A DNA stretch of 64,000 nt from an uncultured Sulfitobacter sp. (lineage in GTDB: Bacteria > Pseudomonadota > Alphaproteobacteria > Rhodobacterales > Rhodobacteraceae). Positions 51,071 to 60,087 of the stretch are shown here, in pieces. Numbering within the stretch: the stretch's first letter is position 1; the number at the start of each line of letters is the position of its first letter. The stretch is from assembly GCF_947500075.1 (NCBI RefSeq), contig NZ_CANMQS010000004.1, positions 434,001 through 498,000 on the forward strand, written 5' to 3'. The notes beneath the pieces were generated by a model that saw only the letters and a list, made by a program, of their open reading frames with translations, searched no databases and had not been told where the DNA came from. A program made the position numbers and the translations under genes.

Positions 51071-53434
51071 TTACTCCCTTGTTTTCATAACAGCCACCAG
51101 ATCAAGCCGGTCGAGCCTGCGCCGCACGATCAGTGCAGAGCCGAGTGCTGCACCCAGCACCACAAGGCTGGCGAACGAGAACCGCGCCGGGTTCAAAACC
51201 AGCGGGATCTGATAGAGGTCACTGGTGAAATTGCTGCTCATCAGGAAGGCGATATAGGCTCCGATTGCCCAGCCGAAGGGCTGTGCAACCAGCGCGATCA
51301 GCATCATTTCCCCCACCAGAATGTAGGAAACCTCCCCCCGCCCAAATCCCAGGATGCGCAGACTGGCCAGTTCGCGGGCGCGCTCCGACAACTGAATGCG
51401 GGCCGCGTTGTAGGTCACACCAATCGTGATCAGCACCGCGACGGCGATATAGATGGAATTCATCACCACAATGTTTTCCTCAATCGTCTCCTGAAAGGAC
51501 CGCCGGTTCTCGTTCATCTCAACGATGCCGGTGATGCGGGGCGTTTCCTTGATGACGGCATGCAGGGCGTCCGTCTCGTTCTCGTCCAGTGTCACATTCA
51601 CGGTTGAGACACGCGGCGCCTGCCGGAAGAGCGCGTTCATGTATTCAAAATCCATATACGCACCAAGGCCGAAGTGCAGTCCCACCAGCTCTGTCACGGT
51701 GATGTCGAAGGTCTCCCGCTTGCCCGTCAGAAACGCGACTTCGATCTTCTCTCCGGGCTGGACATCAAGGTGGGCGGCCAGCCGGTCGGACAAGACGATC
51801 CCACCGGGCGGCACATCGACCGGAAGGCCGTCGGAATCCAGCACGCGGCTCAGATCCGTCCCGGCGCGGCGCGCCTCGACAGCGGAGCGTTTGCTCAGGT
51901 AGCCATGCCGCAGGATGGCTGCGTGAAACTGCTGGCTTTCGGCTTGCAGGACACCGGGCAGGTTGCGCACATCCTCAAGAACCGCTTCGGGCACGTCTTC
52001 GGCAAACAGCAGCATCGCATCCTGCCGGTTGGTCTGAAAGAACGCCCGCTCGACGATTTCATCCAGTGCGTCATTGATGAAGGTCGCCGCAATCACCGAC
52101 GCCACAGCCAGCGCCAACCCCATTGAGGTCAGAAAACTGCGCAACGGCCACCGCAGGAGCGAGCGCAGGATCATCACCGTGGACTGTGCCAGACGCATCC
52201 GCGCCATTGCATCGTCAATGAGGGACCGCTTGAACCGCGGTGGGGCAGGGGGCTGCATCGCGACCGCAGGGGCAAGCCGCGCCGCCTTCATCGCCGCCTG
52301 CGCGGCCCCAAGGCTGGTGGTGGCAATCCCCGCCAGACCTGCTGCTGCATAGACCCAGTATGAAACGCGGAAGATCACATACGGAAAATCAAAGAACTCC
52401 GCATATTGCCGTGCGGTGGATTGGGCCAGTGCCGTCCCGGCAATCCAGCCAAGTCCAACCCCCACAACCGCGATCAACCCGGCAAGCATCAGGTAGTGCA
52501 GGCAGATTTCGGTGTTGGAATAGCCGATGGCCTTCAGCAATCCGATCTCGCTGCGTTCAAGCGTGATGATCCGGCTCATCACCATGCTGACCAGAAACCC
52601 CGATATGCCAAAGAAGATTGGCGGCAGGATGGCAGCCATGCCTTTCAACTGGTTGATCTCTGCATCCAGAAAAGCGTCTGACACCTGCGTGGCGCGATCA
52701 TAGGCGCGCCGCCCGCCAAAGGGTTCAAGCAACGTATCAAGCGCATCAATAACCGGTTCCGGTCTGAAACCCGCTGTCAGCGAAAGGGTGATATTGTTGA
52801 ACGCCCCCGTCATGTCAAAGGCGGCAGCGGCGGCCCGTTCGGACATCCAGATGATCCCGAAGGCCGCATTGTCCGGCATCAAGGCGCCCGGACCGATGGT
52901 GTAGATGAACTCAGGCGACAGAACCGTGCCGACGATGACCAACTCGCGTTTCTGCCCTTCAAGATTGGCGCTGAACGTATCGCCGGGGGCAAACCCGTGC
53001 TCCTGCGCAAAGGGGGCGTTGACGACAACTTCATCGGTGCTCGCCGGGTCGGGAAAGCGTCCCGACAGCAGCAATGGCACATTCAGAACCGGCTCCGCGG
53101 TTTCGGGATAGGACAGGATATGCCCGACTGCCGTCCGCGTTCGGCCGGGAATGTCCAGAATGGCAAACCCCGATATGCGCGCTTCGATGCTCTGCACCCC
53201 GTCGATCTGCGCAATCTCGGGCAACAGCGACAGCGGCGCGCGGGTCGTCTCGGCAAAGACATCGGCAAAGCGGTTCCGCTCGTAATAGGCAAGCCGCGTC
53301 TCGGACAGGGCGTTGTACATGCCAACGGAGGTCAGCAGGATCGCAACACCGCATGCCAGCACCAGCGCAATGGCAACGGCCTGCACCCAGAGGCGTTTGA
53401 AGTCGCGCAGCAGTTTCTGGTCAATGGCCTGCAT
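51071..53434 (-). CDS. FtsX/MacB-type ABC permease, duplicated (ten-helix form)
   Basis: 787-aa inner-membrane protein. One N-terminal segment precedes a large periplasmic domain (about 40-250). Two FtsX modules follow: one at about 265-380 and one at about 650-780, separated by a second extracytoplasmic domain. Its size and double FtsX layout are those of LolCE-like fused permeases used in lipoprotein or lipid transport. It lies between its ATPase (6 bp) and the adaptor (4 bp). Confidence 0.88.
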   Translation of the reverse strand: MQAIDQKLLRDFKRLWVQAVAIALVLACGVAILLTSVGMYNALSETRLAYYERNRFADVFAETTRAPLSLLPEIAQIDGVQSIEARISGFAILDIPGRTRTAVGHILSYPETAEPVLNVPLLLSGRFPDPASTDEVVVNAPFAQEHGFAPGDTFSANLEGQKRELVIVGTVLSPEFIYTIGPGALMPDNAAFGIIWMSERAAAAAFDMTGAFNNITLSLTAGFRPEPVIDALDTLLEPFGGRRAYDRATQVSDAFLDAEINQLKGMAAILPPIFFGISGFLVSMVMSRIITLERSEIGLLKAIGYSNTEICLHYLMLAGLIAVVGVGLGWIAGTALAQSTARQYAEFFDFPYVIFRVSYWVYAAAGLAGIATTSLGAAQAAMKAARLAPAVAMQPPAPPRFKRSLIDDAMARMRLAQSTVMILRSLLRWPLRSFLTSMGLALAVASVIAATFINDALDEIVERAFFQTNRQDAMLLFAEDVPEAVLEDVRNLPGVLQAESQQFHAAILRHGYLSKRSAVEARRAGTDLSRVLDSDGLPVDVPPGGIVLSDRLAAHLDVQPGEKIEVAFLTGKRETFDITVTELVGLHFGLGAYMDFEYMNALFRQAPRVSTVNVTLDENETDALHAVIKETPRITGIVEMNENRRSFQETIEENIVVMNSIYIAVAVLITIGVTYNAARIQLSERARELASLRILGFGRGEVSYILVGEMMLIALVAQPFGWAIGAYIAFLMSSNFTSDLYQIPLVLNPARFSFASLVVLGAALGSALIVRRRLDRLDLVAVMKTRE

Positions 53435-53440
53435 GCTGCC

Positions 53441-54148
53441 TCACCACACGATCTCGGACGGGGCGAGGCGGTCCTTGTTTTCCCGCGTTTCGCTGATCTT
53501 GCCGTCCTGAAAGAAAATGACCCGATGCGCCATGCGCTGAATTTCGGCGTTATGCGTGATGACAACGGTGGTGGTGCCGAACCGTTCGTTGATGTCGCGC
53601 AGCACCTCCAGCACCTGTACGCCTGTGGTGCTGTCAAGTGCACCGGTGGGTTCATCACACAGCAGGATCTGCGGCCGCTTGGCGATGGCACGCGCAATCG
53701 CCACGCGCTGCTGCTCGCCCCCCGACATCTCGGAAGGGAAGTGATCCATGCGTTTGCCCAGCCCCACCAGATCCAGCGCTTCTTCGGCAGGCATCGGATC
53801 AGGGGCCACATCCGTGACCAGTTGCACGTTCTCCCGCGCGGTCAGGCTGGGCACAAGGTTATAGAACTGAAAGACAAACCCCACGTGGTCCCGGCGATAT
53901 TTCGTCAAACCCCGGTCCGACATATCCGTCAGCTCTGTGTCCTCAAACCAGACACGCCCGTCCGTGGCATGATCCAGCCCGCCAAGTATGTTCAGCAGCG
54001 TCGATTTCCCGCTGCCCGACGGGCCAAGCAGGACGGTCAGCTCACTTTTGTAAAGCGCAAGGTCAACGCCCGCCAGAGCATAGACCTTCACCTCACCGGT
54101 TTCATAGACCTTGGTGATGCCTTCGGTTCTGAAGATGATGTCGGCCAC
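53441..54148 (-). CDS. ABC ATPase, MacB/LolD type
   Basis: 235-aa ATPase with Walker [10 protein letters not shown], signature MSGGEQQR, Walker B ILLCDEP and the H-loop VVITHN. It is the LolD/MacB-type nucleotide-binding subunit of the exporter. First gene of the exporter-phaC operon, with an FNR-like box about 48 bp upstream. Confidence 0.92.
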   Translation of the reverse strand: MADIIFRTEGITKVYETGEVKVYALAGVDLALYKSELTVLLGPSGSGKSTLLNILGGLDHATDGRVWFEDTELTDMSDRGLTKYRRDHVGFVFQFYNLVPSLTARENVQLVTDVAPDPMPAEEALDLVGLGKRMDHFPSEMSGGEQQRVAIARAIAKRPQILLCDEPTGALDSTTGVQVLEVLRDINERFGTTTVVITHNAEIQRMAHRVIFFQDGKISETRENKDRLAPSEIVW

Positions 54149-54196
54149 GGCGCTCTCCTGCTTGGGCCCGTTTTAGGCGCGGGGGTCAGGGGGGGA

Positions 54197-54210
54197 TTGA
54201 TCAATCTCAA
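54197..54210. promoter_or_regulatory. FNR-like box (one mismatch)
   Basis: TTGATCAATCTCAA overlaps the last codons of the flavodoxin gene and lies 48 bp from the start of the ABC exporter/phaC operon (54148). Confidence 0.5.
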
Positions 54211-54716
54211 TCCTGCGCATGTGCAGGCTGACTTGCGCGAAACTGTCGCAGGAATTCCCCGACCATCCGGTCCTCTTCATCCGTGCCTTCGACCCCGTTC
54301 GGCACGCAGGCCGTGGCAACAAATGCCCGTCCCAGATCCGCCGCGCCTGTTTCAAACGCCTTGTCCGGCGGGGAATGCGCGCCGCTCGTCAGGAACAGGG
54401 CGACGCCCCCCGCGTGATCCTGCATCGCGCGCAGCAGATTGCGCAGCGGCACGCTTGGATAGGACGTCCAGACCGGCCCGCACACAATCGCACGGTCAAA
54501 TCCCGCAAGGGATGGCAGCGCGACGCGCCCTGCGCCCGCACTCTGTTTCAGGCTGTTGTATCCCGCGCGCATGTAGCCAAAGATGCCACCGTATGCGGGG
54601 GCCGCGATCTCCAGCAACTGGCCCTGCACCTGCTGGGCCAGACGTTCGGCCAGTCGCCTTGAATGGCCCGTGCGCGAATAGAAGACGACAGCGGTTTGGG
54701 AAGTCCTTGCATCCAT
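54207..54716 (-). CDS. Flavodoxin-like protein
   Basis: 169-aa flavodoxin fold. The FMN phosphate-binding loop is FYSRTGHSRRLAERLA and the second loop lies in VCGPVWTSYPSVP. It may act as a low-potential electron carrier or as a quinone reductase under low oxygen. The start at 54716 has AAGGGG 8 nt before it; an ATG at 54722 is too close. It is divergent from the Crp-type regulator with a perfect FNR box between. Confidence 0.83.
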   Translation of the reverse strand: MDARTSQTAVVFYSRTGHSRRLAERLAQQVQGQLLEIAAPAYGGIFGYMRAGYNSLKQSAGAGRVALPSLAGFDRAIVCGPVWTSYPSVPLRNLLRAMQDHAGGVALFLTSGAHSPPDKAFETGAADLGRAFVATACVPNGVEGTDEEDRMVGEFLRQFRASQPAHAQD

Positions 54717-54770
54717 GATCATGTCCCCTTGGCATATGCAGGCAAATCTATCAGGACAGGCAGAGCCGGG

Positions 54771-54784
54771 TTGATACAGATCAA
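54771..54784. promoter_or_regulatory. FNR/FnrL box (perfect), divergent
   Basis: TTGATACAGATCAA lies 54 bp from the flavodoxin start (54716) and 49 bp from the Crp/Fnr gene start (54834). Confidence 0.75.
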
Positions 54785-54833
54785 TAGGCGCGGGGGTTTT
54801 CTGACCTAAAAGACCACAAAGAGGATGCAAACA

Positions 54834-55502
54834 ATGCTCAAGAACCCACCATGGAGAGATCGGTTTCCCGGACTGACCGGCCTGTCGGATGCTGTCTCCG
54901 ACCTGCTGGACCGGCGGGCGACATCCGCGCACCTGTCCAAGGGGTCGCTGATCTTCGGACCGGGCAAACCCGCGCAACACCTGCTGTTGCTGGTGTCCGG
55001 CACGGTGCGGGTGCAACAGCTGTCCGACGCGGGACGTGAGATCGTGCTCTACCGGGGCCATGCCGGGGAAAGCTGCGTTCTGACCACCGCCTGCCTTCTG
55101 GCGTTTGAGGATTACTCCGCCGAAGGCATCGCCGAAACCGATGTCGAAGCGATCCTGATCCCCCGCGACGCCTTTGATGAGATGATGTCCGTCTCCAAGG
55201 AATTCCGCGCCTTTGTGTTCGAAGCCTACTCCAAGCGCATCACGGAGCTGTTCATGGTCATCGAAGAGATTGCGTTCAAACGGATGGACATCCGCGTGGC
55301 GCAAAAGCTGATCGAACTCAAAGGGTCAGACAGTGTCCTGCATCTCACCCACCAGCAACTGGCGGTGGAACTTGGCACCGCGCGGGAGGTGATTTCCCGG
55401 CAACTCAAGGAATTTGAGCGTCGGGGGTGGGTGACCCTTGGCCGTGGCCAGATCGAATTGCAGGACATGGCGGCCATCGATCGGCTGGCAAAACTGCCAT
55501 AG
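54834..55502 (+). CDS. Crp/Fnr-family regulator with CRP-like recognition helix
   Basis: 222-aa regulator. The N-terminal beta roll (HLSKGSLIFGPGKPAQHLLLLVSGTVRV) and long dimer helix lead to a winged helix. Its recognition helix reads TAREVISRQLKEFE: R-E-x-x-x-R as in CRP, combined with the S-R of FNR. It should therefore prefer a TGTGA-like half-site, and a TGTGA-N5-TCACA palindrome lies 18 bp downstream of the gene. Cysteine-rich oxygen-sensor motifs are absent. The start at 54834 is set by AAGAGG 9 nt before it. It probably regulates the DUF2892/YeeE genes next door. Confidence 0.85.
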   Translation: MLKNPPWRDRFPGLTGLSDAVSDLLDRRATSAHLSKGSLIFGPGKPAQHLLLLVSGTVRVQQLSDAGREIVLYRGHAGESCVLTTACLLAFEDYSAEGIAETDVEAILIPRDAFDEMMSVSKEFRAFVFEAYSKRITELFMVIEEIAFKRMDIRVAQKLIELKGSDSVLHLTHQQLAVELGTAREVISRQLKEFERRGWVTLGRGQIELQDMAAIDRLAKLP

Positions 55503-55519
55503 GCCCACGCGCGGTGCCG

Positions 55520-55534
55520 TGTGACAAAATCACA
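55520..55534. promoter_or_regulatory. Candidate Crp-type palindrome TGTGA-N5-TCACA
   Basis: TGTGACAAAATCACA has perfect 5-bp arms and sits 57 bp before the DUF2892 gene, between it and the Crp/Fnr gene. CRP of enteric bacteria uses N6, so the spacing is one base shorter. Function inferred. Confidence 0.45.
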
Positions 55535-55590
55535 GACCGCGCGGCAAATACGGGTCATACTGAAACCAACAACCGTGAAAGGAAGAAGAC

Positions 55591-55803
55591 ATGTCTGCCA
55601 ATCTGGGAAGCTTTGACCGCCTGTTCAGGGCCGCTGTCGGCCTCATCCTGCTGTTCGCGCCGCTACTGAACCTGCCTGCGATCTGGTCCAGCGCCACATT
55701 TGCCTATGGCAGCATGGGCGTTGGCCTTGTGCTGATCCTGACCGCGCTTTTCCGGTTTTGCCCGCTGTACCGGGTCTTCGGCATCTCGACCTGCAAGCTC
55801 TGA
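55591..55803 (+). CDS. DUF2892 (YgaP-like) two-helix membrane protein
   Basis: 70-aa protein with two transmembrane helices (LFRAAVGLILLFAPLL and GSMGVGLVLILTALFRFCPLY). It has the N-terminal GSFDRLFR of the YgaP transmembrane domain and the C-terminal CPLYRVFGISTC. The two cysteines (CPLY, STC) could carry sulfane sulfur. It starts the operon with the YeeE genes (3 bp gap) and is preceded by GAAAGGAAG. Confidence 0.85.
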   Translation: MSANLGSFDRLFRAAVGLILLFAPLLNLPAIWSSATFAYGSMGVGLVLILTALFRFCPLYRVFGISTCKL

Positions 55804-55806
55804 CCT

Positions 55807-56238
55807 ATGGAAACAGAATTCACACCATTTGCCTCCCTTGCCGGGGGGGTGTTGATTGGGTTGGCGGCCGTGCTCCTGATGCTCTTGCGTGGGCGGATCA
55901 TGGGCGCCACCGGTGTGCTTGCAGGCGCGATGCTGCCTGCCAGCCGCTATGACTGGACCTGGCGGGCCGCGTTGCTTGCCGGGATGTTTGCAGGCCCCTG
56001 GGTCTTTTTCGCCCTTCAGGGCCAATTGCCCCAGATCGAGGTGCCTGCGGCCACGCCGATGCTGCTGGTCGGCGGCTTTCTGGTCGGGGTCGGGGTGACG
56101 CTGGGAAGCGGCTGTACCTCTGGCCATGGGGTGTGCGGGATGGCGCGGCTGTCATCCCGGTCATTTGCGTCGACGGCGATGTTCATGTTGACCACCGGTC
56201 TGACAGTCTACGCCCTGCGCCATCTTTGGGGAGCATGA
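55807..56238 (+). CDS. YeeE/YedE-family sulfur transporter subunit
   Basis: 143-aa membrane protein with four helices. The conserved GSGCTSGHGVCGMARLS lies between helices 3 and 4; its cysteines are thought to relay thiosulfate or sulfide species in YeeE. It is half-size, as in PmpA-type pairs, and pairs with the following gene (3 bp gap). Confidence 0.87.
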   Translation: METEFTPFASLAGGVLIGLAAVLLMLLRGRIMGATGVLAGAMLPASRYDWTWRAALLAGMFAGPWVFFALQGQLPQIEVPAATPMLLVGGFLVGVGVTLGSGCTSGHGVCGMARLSSRSFASTAMFMLTTGLTVYALRHLWGA

Positions 56239-56241
56239 ACC

Positions 56242-56688
56242 ATGCGTACACTCTGGACCTTCTTCATTGGCGTGATCTTCGGCACAGGTATCGCCTTTTC
56301 CGGCATGGCCAACCCTGCAAAGGTGATCAACTTCTTTGACGTGGCAGGAACGTGGGATCCAAGTCTTGCCTTTGTCATGGGCGGTGCGGTGGTGACGGCC
56401 TTCATCGGCTACCGCCTTGTCTGGCGCCGTGCGGCACCGATCTATGAACCGACTTTTGATATCCCTCAGAAAACCACACTTGATGCACGCCTGCTGACAG
56501 GTGCTGGCATCTTCGGGGTCGGATGGGGCATCGCGGGCTTTTGCCCCGGCGGGGCATTGCCGGCGCTGGGCACGCTGAATACGCAGGTGATCCTCTTCGT
56601 GCTGGCGCTGATCGCGGGTATGCTCGCCACGCGGTTTGTCTCCTCCGCACTGGCGCGCCAGCAATCACCGACCAGCGCCGCGCAGTAG
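56242..56688 (+). CDS. YeeE/YedE-family half-size partner (DUF6691/PmpB-like)
   Basis: 148-aa membrane protein with four helices and the motif GIAGFCPGGALPALG near residues 95-110, the counterpart of the cysteine motif in the partner. Together the two form one YeeE-like unit for sulfur-species uptake or export. The operon with DUF2892 and a Crp-type regulator suggests sulfide or sulfane-sulfur stress handling. Confidence 0.85.
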   Translation: MRTLWTFFIGVIFGTGIAFSGMANPAKVINFFDVAGTWDPSLAFVMGGAVVTAFIGYRLVWRRAAPIYEPTFDIPQKTTLDARLLTGAGIFGVGWGIAGFCPGGALPALGTLNTQVILFVLALIAGMLATRFVSSALARQQSPTSAAQ

Positions 56689-56708
56689 CGCAGAACGCTG
56701 TCGTGTCA

Positions 56709-56722
56709 TTGATCCCGGTCAA
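56709..56722. promoter_or_regulatory. FNR-like box (one mismatch)
   Basis: TTGATCCCGGTCAA lies 55 bp upstream of the DksA-like gene start. Confidence 0.55.
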
Positions 56723-56777
56723 TGCGAGGGCCGCTGCAACAGGCTAGGCTCTGTCCATCCACAACGAAGGACAGACC

Positions 56778-57101
56778 ATGCCAGACCTCACCCACTACGA
56801 AACACTGATCAAAGCGCGGCTCGGAGAGCTTGATGAGCGGGTTCACGACGTTGACCATGAGCTGGCAGAGCCGAAGTCAGCCGATTTGAACGAGCAGGCC
56901 ATCGACATCGAAGATGATGAGGTGCTGGAAAGTCTGGGTGCCGCTGCGCAAAAGGAGATCGCCTTGCTCAACCTGGCACTGGCCCGGATCGAAGACGGCA
57001 CCTACGGCATTTGCCAAAAATGCGAGGAGCCAATCTCCGATGCGCGGCTTGCAGCGGTGCTGTATGCGCCATTGTGCAAGACCTGCGCCCAGGGTGGCTG
57101 A
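56778..57101 (+). CDS. TraR/DksA-type zinc-finger protein
   Basis: 107-aa protein. An N-terminal coiled coil (about 1-70) ends in acidic EDDEVLESL, followed by a C4 zinc finger with C79, C82, C100 and C103 (CQKC...CKTC). It is shorter than DksA and like YbiI/TraR, and may bind the RNA polymerase secondary channel. FNR-like box 55 bp upstream. Tail to tail with the antiporter gene. Confidence 0.87.
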   Translation: MPDLTHYETLIKARLGELDERVHDVDHELAEPKSADLNEQAIDIEDDEVLESLGAAAQKEIALLNLALARIEDGTYGICQKCEEPISDARLAAVLYAPLCKTCAQGG

Positions 57102-57135
57102 AACAGGCCGCGTATGATGTGGGGTGCAACATGTC

Positions 57136-58281
57136 TCAGGCGCTGCGCCGGACGGCCCACATGGTGGCAAACGGACCGATCACTTCAAAGATAACGGTGG
57201 CACCGATGGTCAGGCTCATGATCTGATCGTGCCACTGTGGCAGGGTTTGCCCTGCCAGCAACGCCATCCCGATTGCAACACCGGCTTGGGGCAAAAGCGC
57301 AAGGCCAAACAGCTGGCGCTCACCCGGCGCACTGCCCGCTGCAACAGCACCAAGCCATCCGCCCAGCAAGCGCGATGCAATCCGCAACAGCACAAAGGTG
57401 AGCCCCAGAAAGCCCAGATCACCCAAGGTGCCCAGATCCAGCGATGCGCCCGCCAGTATGAAAAACACGATCATGAAGGGCCACTGGATATGCTCAATCT
57501 CATGAAACGCGCGGCTGTGATGGCGGGCCAGATTGACGATCAACGCCCCCGCCATCATGCCCGCCAGCAGGAATGACACATGCATCCAGACCGCAAGGCC
57601 TGCCGTCAGAAACCCGATGGCCAGCGCCTCAATCTGCAAGGGCTCACCCTGTTCAATCCGGCCGGTCAGAAAGGCCGCGGGCAAGCCGATCATCAGCCCC
57701 AGCCCAAGCGCGCCCGCGATCTCGTATAGGGCGGGCAGCACAACGGGCTCACCGTTCCCCGTCAAAAGCGCAGCCAGGGTCAGACACAGGCTGAAAACCA
57801 ACAGCCCCCAGGCATCATCAAGGGCAACGATACCCTTGATGATCTCGGTGAAACTGTTGGAAACCCCGCTTTGCCTCAGCACATCCAGCGTCGCGGCAGG
57901 GGCCGTGGCCGTGGCGATGCTGGCCAGAACCAGCGCCAGTGCAAAATCCACACCAAGCAGAGCCAGCCCGGCGGTCACGATGACCAGCGTGATCAGGACA
58001 ATCGCAATCGAAATTGTGAGGATCTCGCGCCCATGGGCCTTGAGGGTGGCAACCTTCAGGGACCCACCCAGCAGTATCGCAACCAGCGTCAGCGCCATAA
58101 CCGTCACGTTCTCGGTTAGCACGGCCATGCTCTGCGGCAGCAAACCCATCATGCCCGCAATCACCCCACAGACCAGCAACAGGGTGACACGCGGGATACG
58201 TGTCCGCCGCCCCAACTGGTCCGCGCCCAGACCAACGGCGAAGAGCACACCAAGGGTCAGAAGGGCGAATGGGTCAATCAT
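57136..58281 (-). CDS. CPA2-type cation/proton antiporter (KefB-like membrane domain)
   Basis: 381-aa membrane protein with about 12 hydrophobic segments. ATATAPAATLDVLRQSG and the acidic pair in KGIVALDDAWGLL fit the ion-binding core of CPA2 antiporters. There is no TrkA-N domain, unlike full-length KefB/C. Na+ or K+ exchange for H+ is inferred. The cytochrome c gene lies 45 bp upstream in the same direction. Confidence 0.87.
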   Translation of the reverse strand: MIDPFALLTLGVLFAVGLGADQLGRRTRIPRVTLLLVCGVIAGMMGLLPQSMAVLTENVTVMALTLVAILLGGSLKVATLKAHGREILTISIAIVLITLVIVTAGLALLGVDFALALVLASIATATAPAATLDVLRQSGVSNSFTEIIKGIVALDDAWGLLVFSLCLTLAALLTGNGEPVVLPALYEIAGALGLGLMIGLPAAFLTGRIEQGEPLQIEALAIGFLTAGLAVWMHVSFLLAGMMAGALIVNLARHHSRAFHEIEHIQWPFMIVFFILAGASLDLGTLGDLGFLGLTFVLLRIASRLLGGWLGAVAAGSAPGERQLFGLALLPQAGVAIGMALLAGQTLPQWHDQIMSLTIGATVIFEVIGPFATMWAVRRSA

Positions 58282-58326
58282 GTCAGGCGGAACCGGTGCT
58301 GCACGGGAGGTCGCAAATTGCGGGGA

Positions 58327-58752
58327 CTAACGCTGTATGGAGGCGAGATAATCCAGCAGGTCTTCAAAATCGGCCTCCAGCACTTCCCCATCGGCACCTC
58401 CCTCCGGGTAGACATGCCGCAACCCGACGGAGGCAAAATCAGGCATCGCCGCATCGGGGTCGTCTTTCTCCAGCAGGCCCATCACGAACCGCCTGACAAA
58501 CTCACGCGGGAAATACCCGTCGTTGCGTTGGCTGAGGCCGGTCAGATCCGGCGCTGGCACCCCCATCCCCAGTGAGGCAGGCCCCGCGCCTGCGCCTGCG
58601 GCGCCATGACATTGTGCGCATTCCTTGGCGTAAATCACCTGGCCCCGCTTTGCGCCCGTTTCAGCGCCCGTTTCAGCGTCTGTGAATGCGCCCGAACACG
58701 CGACCAAGGCAGTCAGCGCGAAAAGGAAACTGAATGAAGTCCGGATTTGCAT
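58327..58752 (-). CDS. Lipoprotein cytochrome c, mono-haem
   Basis: 141-aa protein. A signal peptide ends in the lipobox LVAC (start at 58752, MQIRTSFSF), so it is anchored to a membrane. The haem motif is CAQCH (about residues 45-49) and the axial Met is probably in AAMPDF. It would transfer electrons, for instance to a terminal oxidase or nitrogen-oxide reductase. A perfect FNR box is 95 bp upstream, shared with the divergent Mla operon. Confidence 0.86.
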   Translation of the reverse strand: MQIRTSFSFLFALTALVACSGAFTDAETGAETGAKRGQVIYAKECAQCHGAAGAGAGPASLGMGVPAPDLTGLSQRNDGYFPREFVRRFVMGLLEKDDPDAAMPDFASVGLRHVYPEGGADGEVLEADFEDLLDYLASIQR

Positions 58753-58847
58753 TCTGCTGGTTCTCTCCTGCCTGACTGGATTGCGGCGCAACGGGCACCA
58801 TGGCGGGCGCCTGCTTGCAAAGCTCTCACGATCTGAGAGGTTCCTAA

Positions 58848-58861
58848 TTGATCTGAATCAA
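58848..58861. promoter_or_regulatory. FNR/FnrL box (perfect), divergent
   Basis: TTGATCTGAATCAA lies 95 bp from the cytochrome c start (58752) and 92 bp from the MlaE-like start (58954). Confidence 0.7.
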
Positions 58862-58953
58862 AGTAGTCATTTCCCTACTTCCTAGGGATAGCAATGACCA
58901 AGAGGGTAGACGGGCCCCTAGCGATCAGAGTCCAGTGAACAGGGTGGTCCAAC

Positions 58954-60087
58954 GTGGTACGCGCACAGCCAATTTCCAACAGGACGATCAATACGTTCAT
59001 CGAGGAGGGCCGACTGGTTCTCACGGGGGCGCTGCTGATTGATACCCTGACCCAACTGCCACGGGACATCCTTTCCATACCCCATGACAACGTGTCTGCC
59101 ATTGATGTCTCCGGCTTGTCTCAGATTGACACGGCGGGTGCGTGGTTCCTGATCGAACAGCAAAACCGGACAGCACAGAGCGGGCCGCCCGCACAGATCA
59201 CGGGCGCGACGGATGTGCAGGCACAACTCATTGAAACCGTGCGGCGCCATATGCCACCCACTGACGGCCCCTCAGACAGGCCGATGTCCCTTGCCGACCA
59301 TCTGGAGGCCTTTGGCCAAAAAATCATGCGGGGTTACCGCATGATGTTGGAACTCACGTCTTTTCTGGGACAGGTGGTCGCCACGCTGGGCGGGATCGTC
59401 CGGCACCCCGGCCGACTGCGCCTGACCTCCGTTGTCCATCACTGTCAGGAAATCGGTGTGAGCGCGGTGCCCATCGTGGCACTGATGGCGTTTCTCATTG
59501 GTGTCGTGCTCGCGTTTCAGGGGTCCGCGCAGTTGCGGCAGTTCGGTGCAGAGGTGTTTGTCGTCGATCTGATCGCCATCTCGATCCTGCGGGAACTGGG
59601 CATCCTGTTGACCTCTATCATCGTGGCGGGGCGGTCGGGGTCGGCCTTCACGGCCGCCATCGGCTCCATGAAAATGCGCGAGGAAATTGACGCCATGCGC
59701 ACGCTTGGCCTTGATCCAGTGACAATCCTTGTGGTGCCGCGGGTGCTGGCGCTGATGCTGATGCTGCCTGCGCTGGGGTTCATCGCGAACATATCGGGGC
59801 TGATCGGCGGTATGCTGATGTCCTGGATCGAACTGGGCGTGTCACCGGCGGTCTTCCAGACCCGTCTGGTCAGCAACACGGACGTCTGGCACTTTGGCGT
59901 TGGCATGATCAAAGCGCCTTTCTTTGCGCTGATCATTGGCATCATCGGATGTTATGAAGGTATGAAAGTCGGCGGCAACGCTGAATCGCTGGGGCGGCTT
60001 ACCTCCGCATCTGTGGTGCTCTCGATCTTTCTGGTCATCGTGATGGACGCCCTGTTTTCCATCTTCTTTGCCGTGGTGGGTGTGTGA
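58954..60087 (+). CDS. mlaE: MlaE-type ABC lipid permease with N-terminal STAS domain
   Basis: 377-aa protein. Residues 1-100 form a STAS domain (NVSAIDVSGLSQIDTAGAWFLIE). The MlaE permease occupies 150-377 (VPIVALMAFLIGVVLAFQGSAQLRQFG, GRSGSAFTAAIGSMKMREEIDAM). In E. coli the STAS protein MlaB is separate; here it is fused. Translation starts at GTG behind AGGGTGG. It begins a four-gene operon for phospholipid transport between the membranes, apparently controlled by the FNR box 92 bp upstream. Confidence 0.9.
   Translation: MVRAQPISNRTINTFIEEGRLVLTGALLIDTLTQLPRDILSIPHDNVSAIDVSGLSQIDTAGAWFLIEQQNRTAQSGPPAQITGATDVQAQLIETVRRHMPPTDGPSDRPMSLADHLEAFGQKIMRGYRMMLELTSFLGQVVATLGGIVRHPGRLRLTSVVHHCQEIGVSAVPIVALMAFLIGVVLAFQGSAQLRQFGAEVFVVDLIAISILRELGILLTSIIVAGRSGSAFTAAIGSMKMREEIDAMRTLGLDPVTILVVPRVLALMLMLPALGFIANISGLIGGMLMSWIELGVSPAVFQTRLVSNTDVWHFGVGMIKAPFFALIIGIIGCYEGMKVGGNAESLGRLTSASVVLSIFLVIVMDALFSIFFAVVGV

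Noticed and set aside
52997-54718. 573-codon open frame antisense to the ABC permease and ATPase genes (plus strand)
   Set aside because: Low-complexity His/Arg/Pro-rich translation with no family features; the opposite strand encodes well-conserved FtsX and ATPase proteins.
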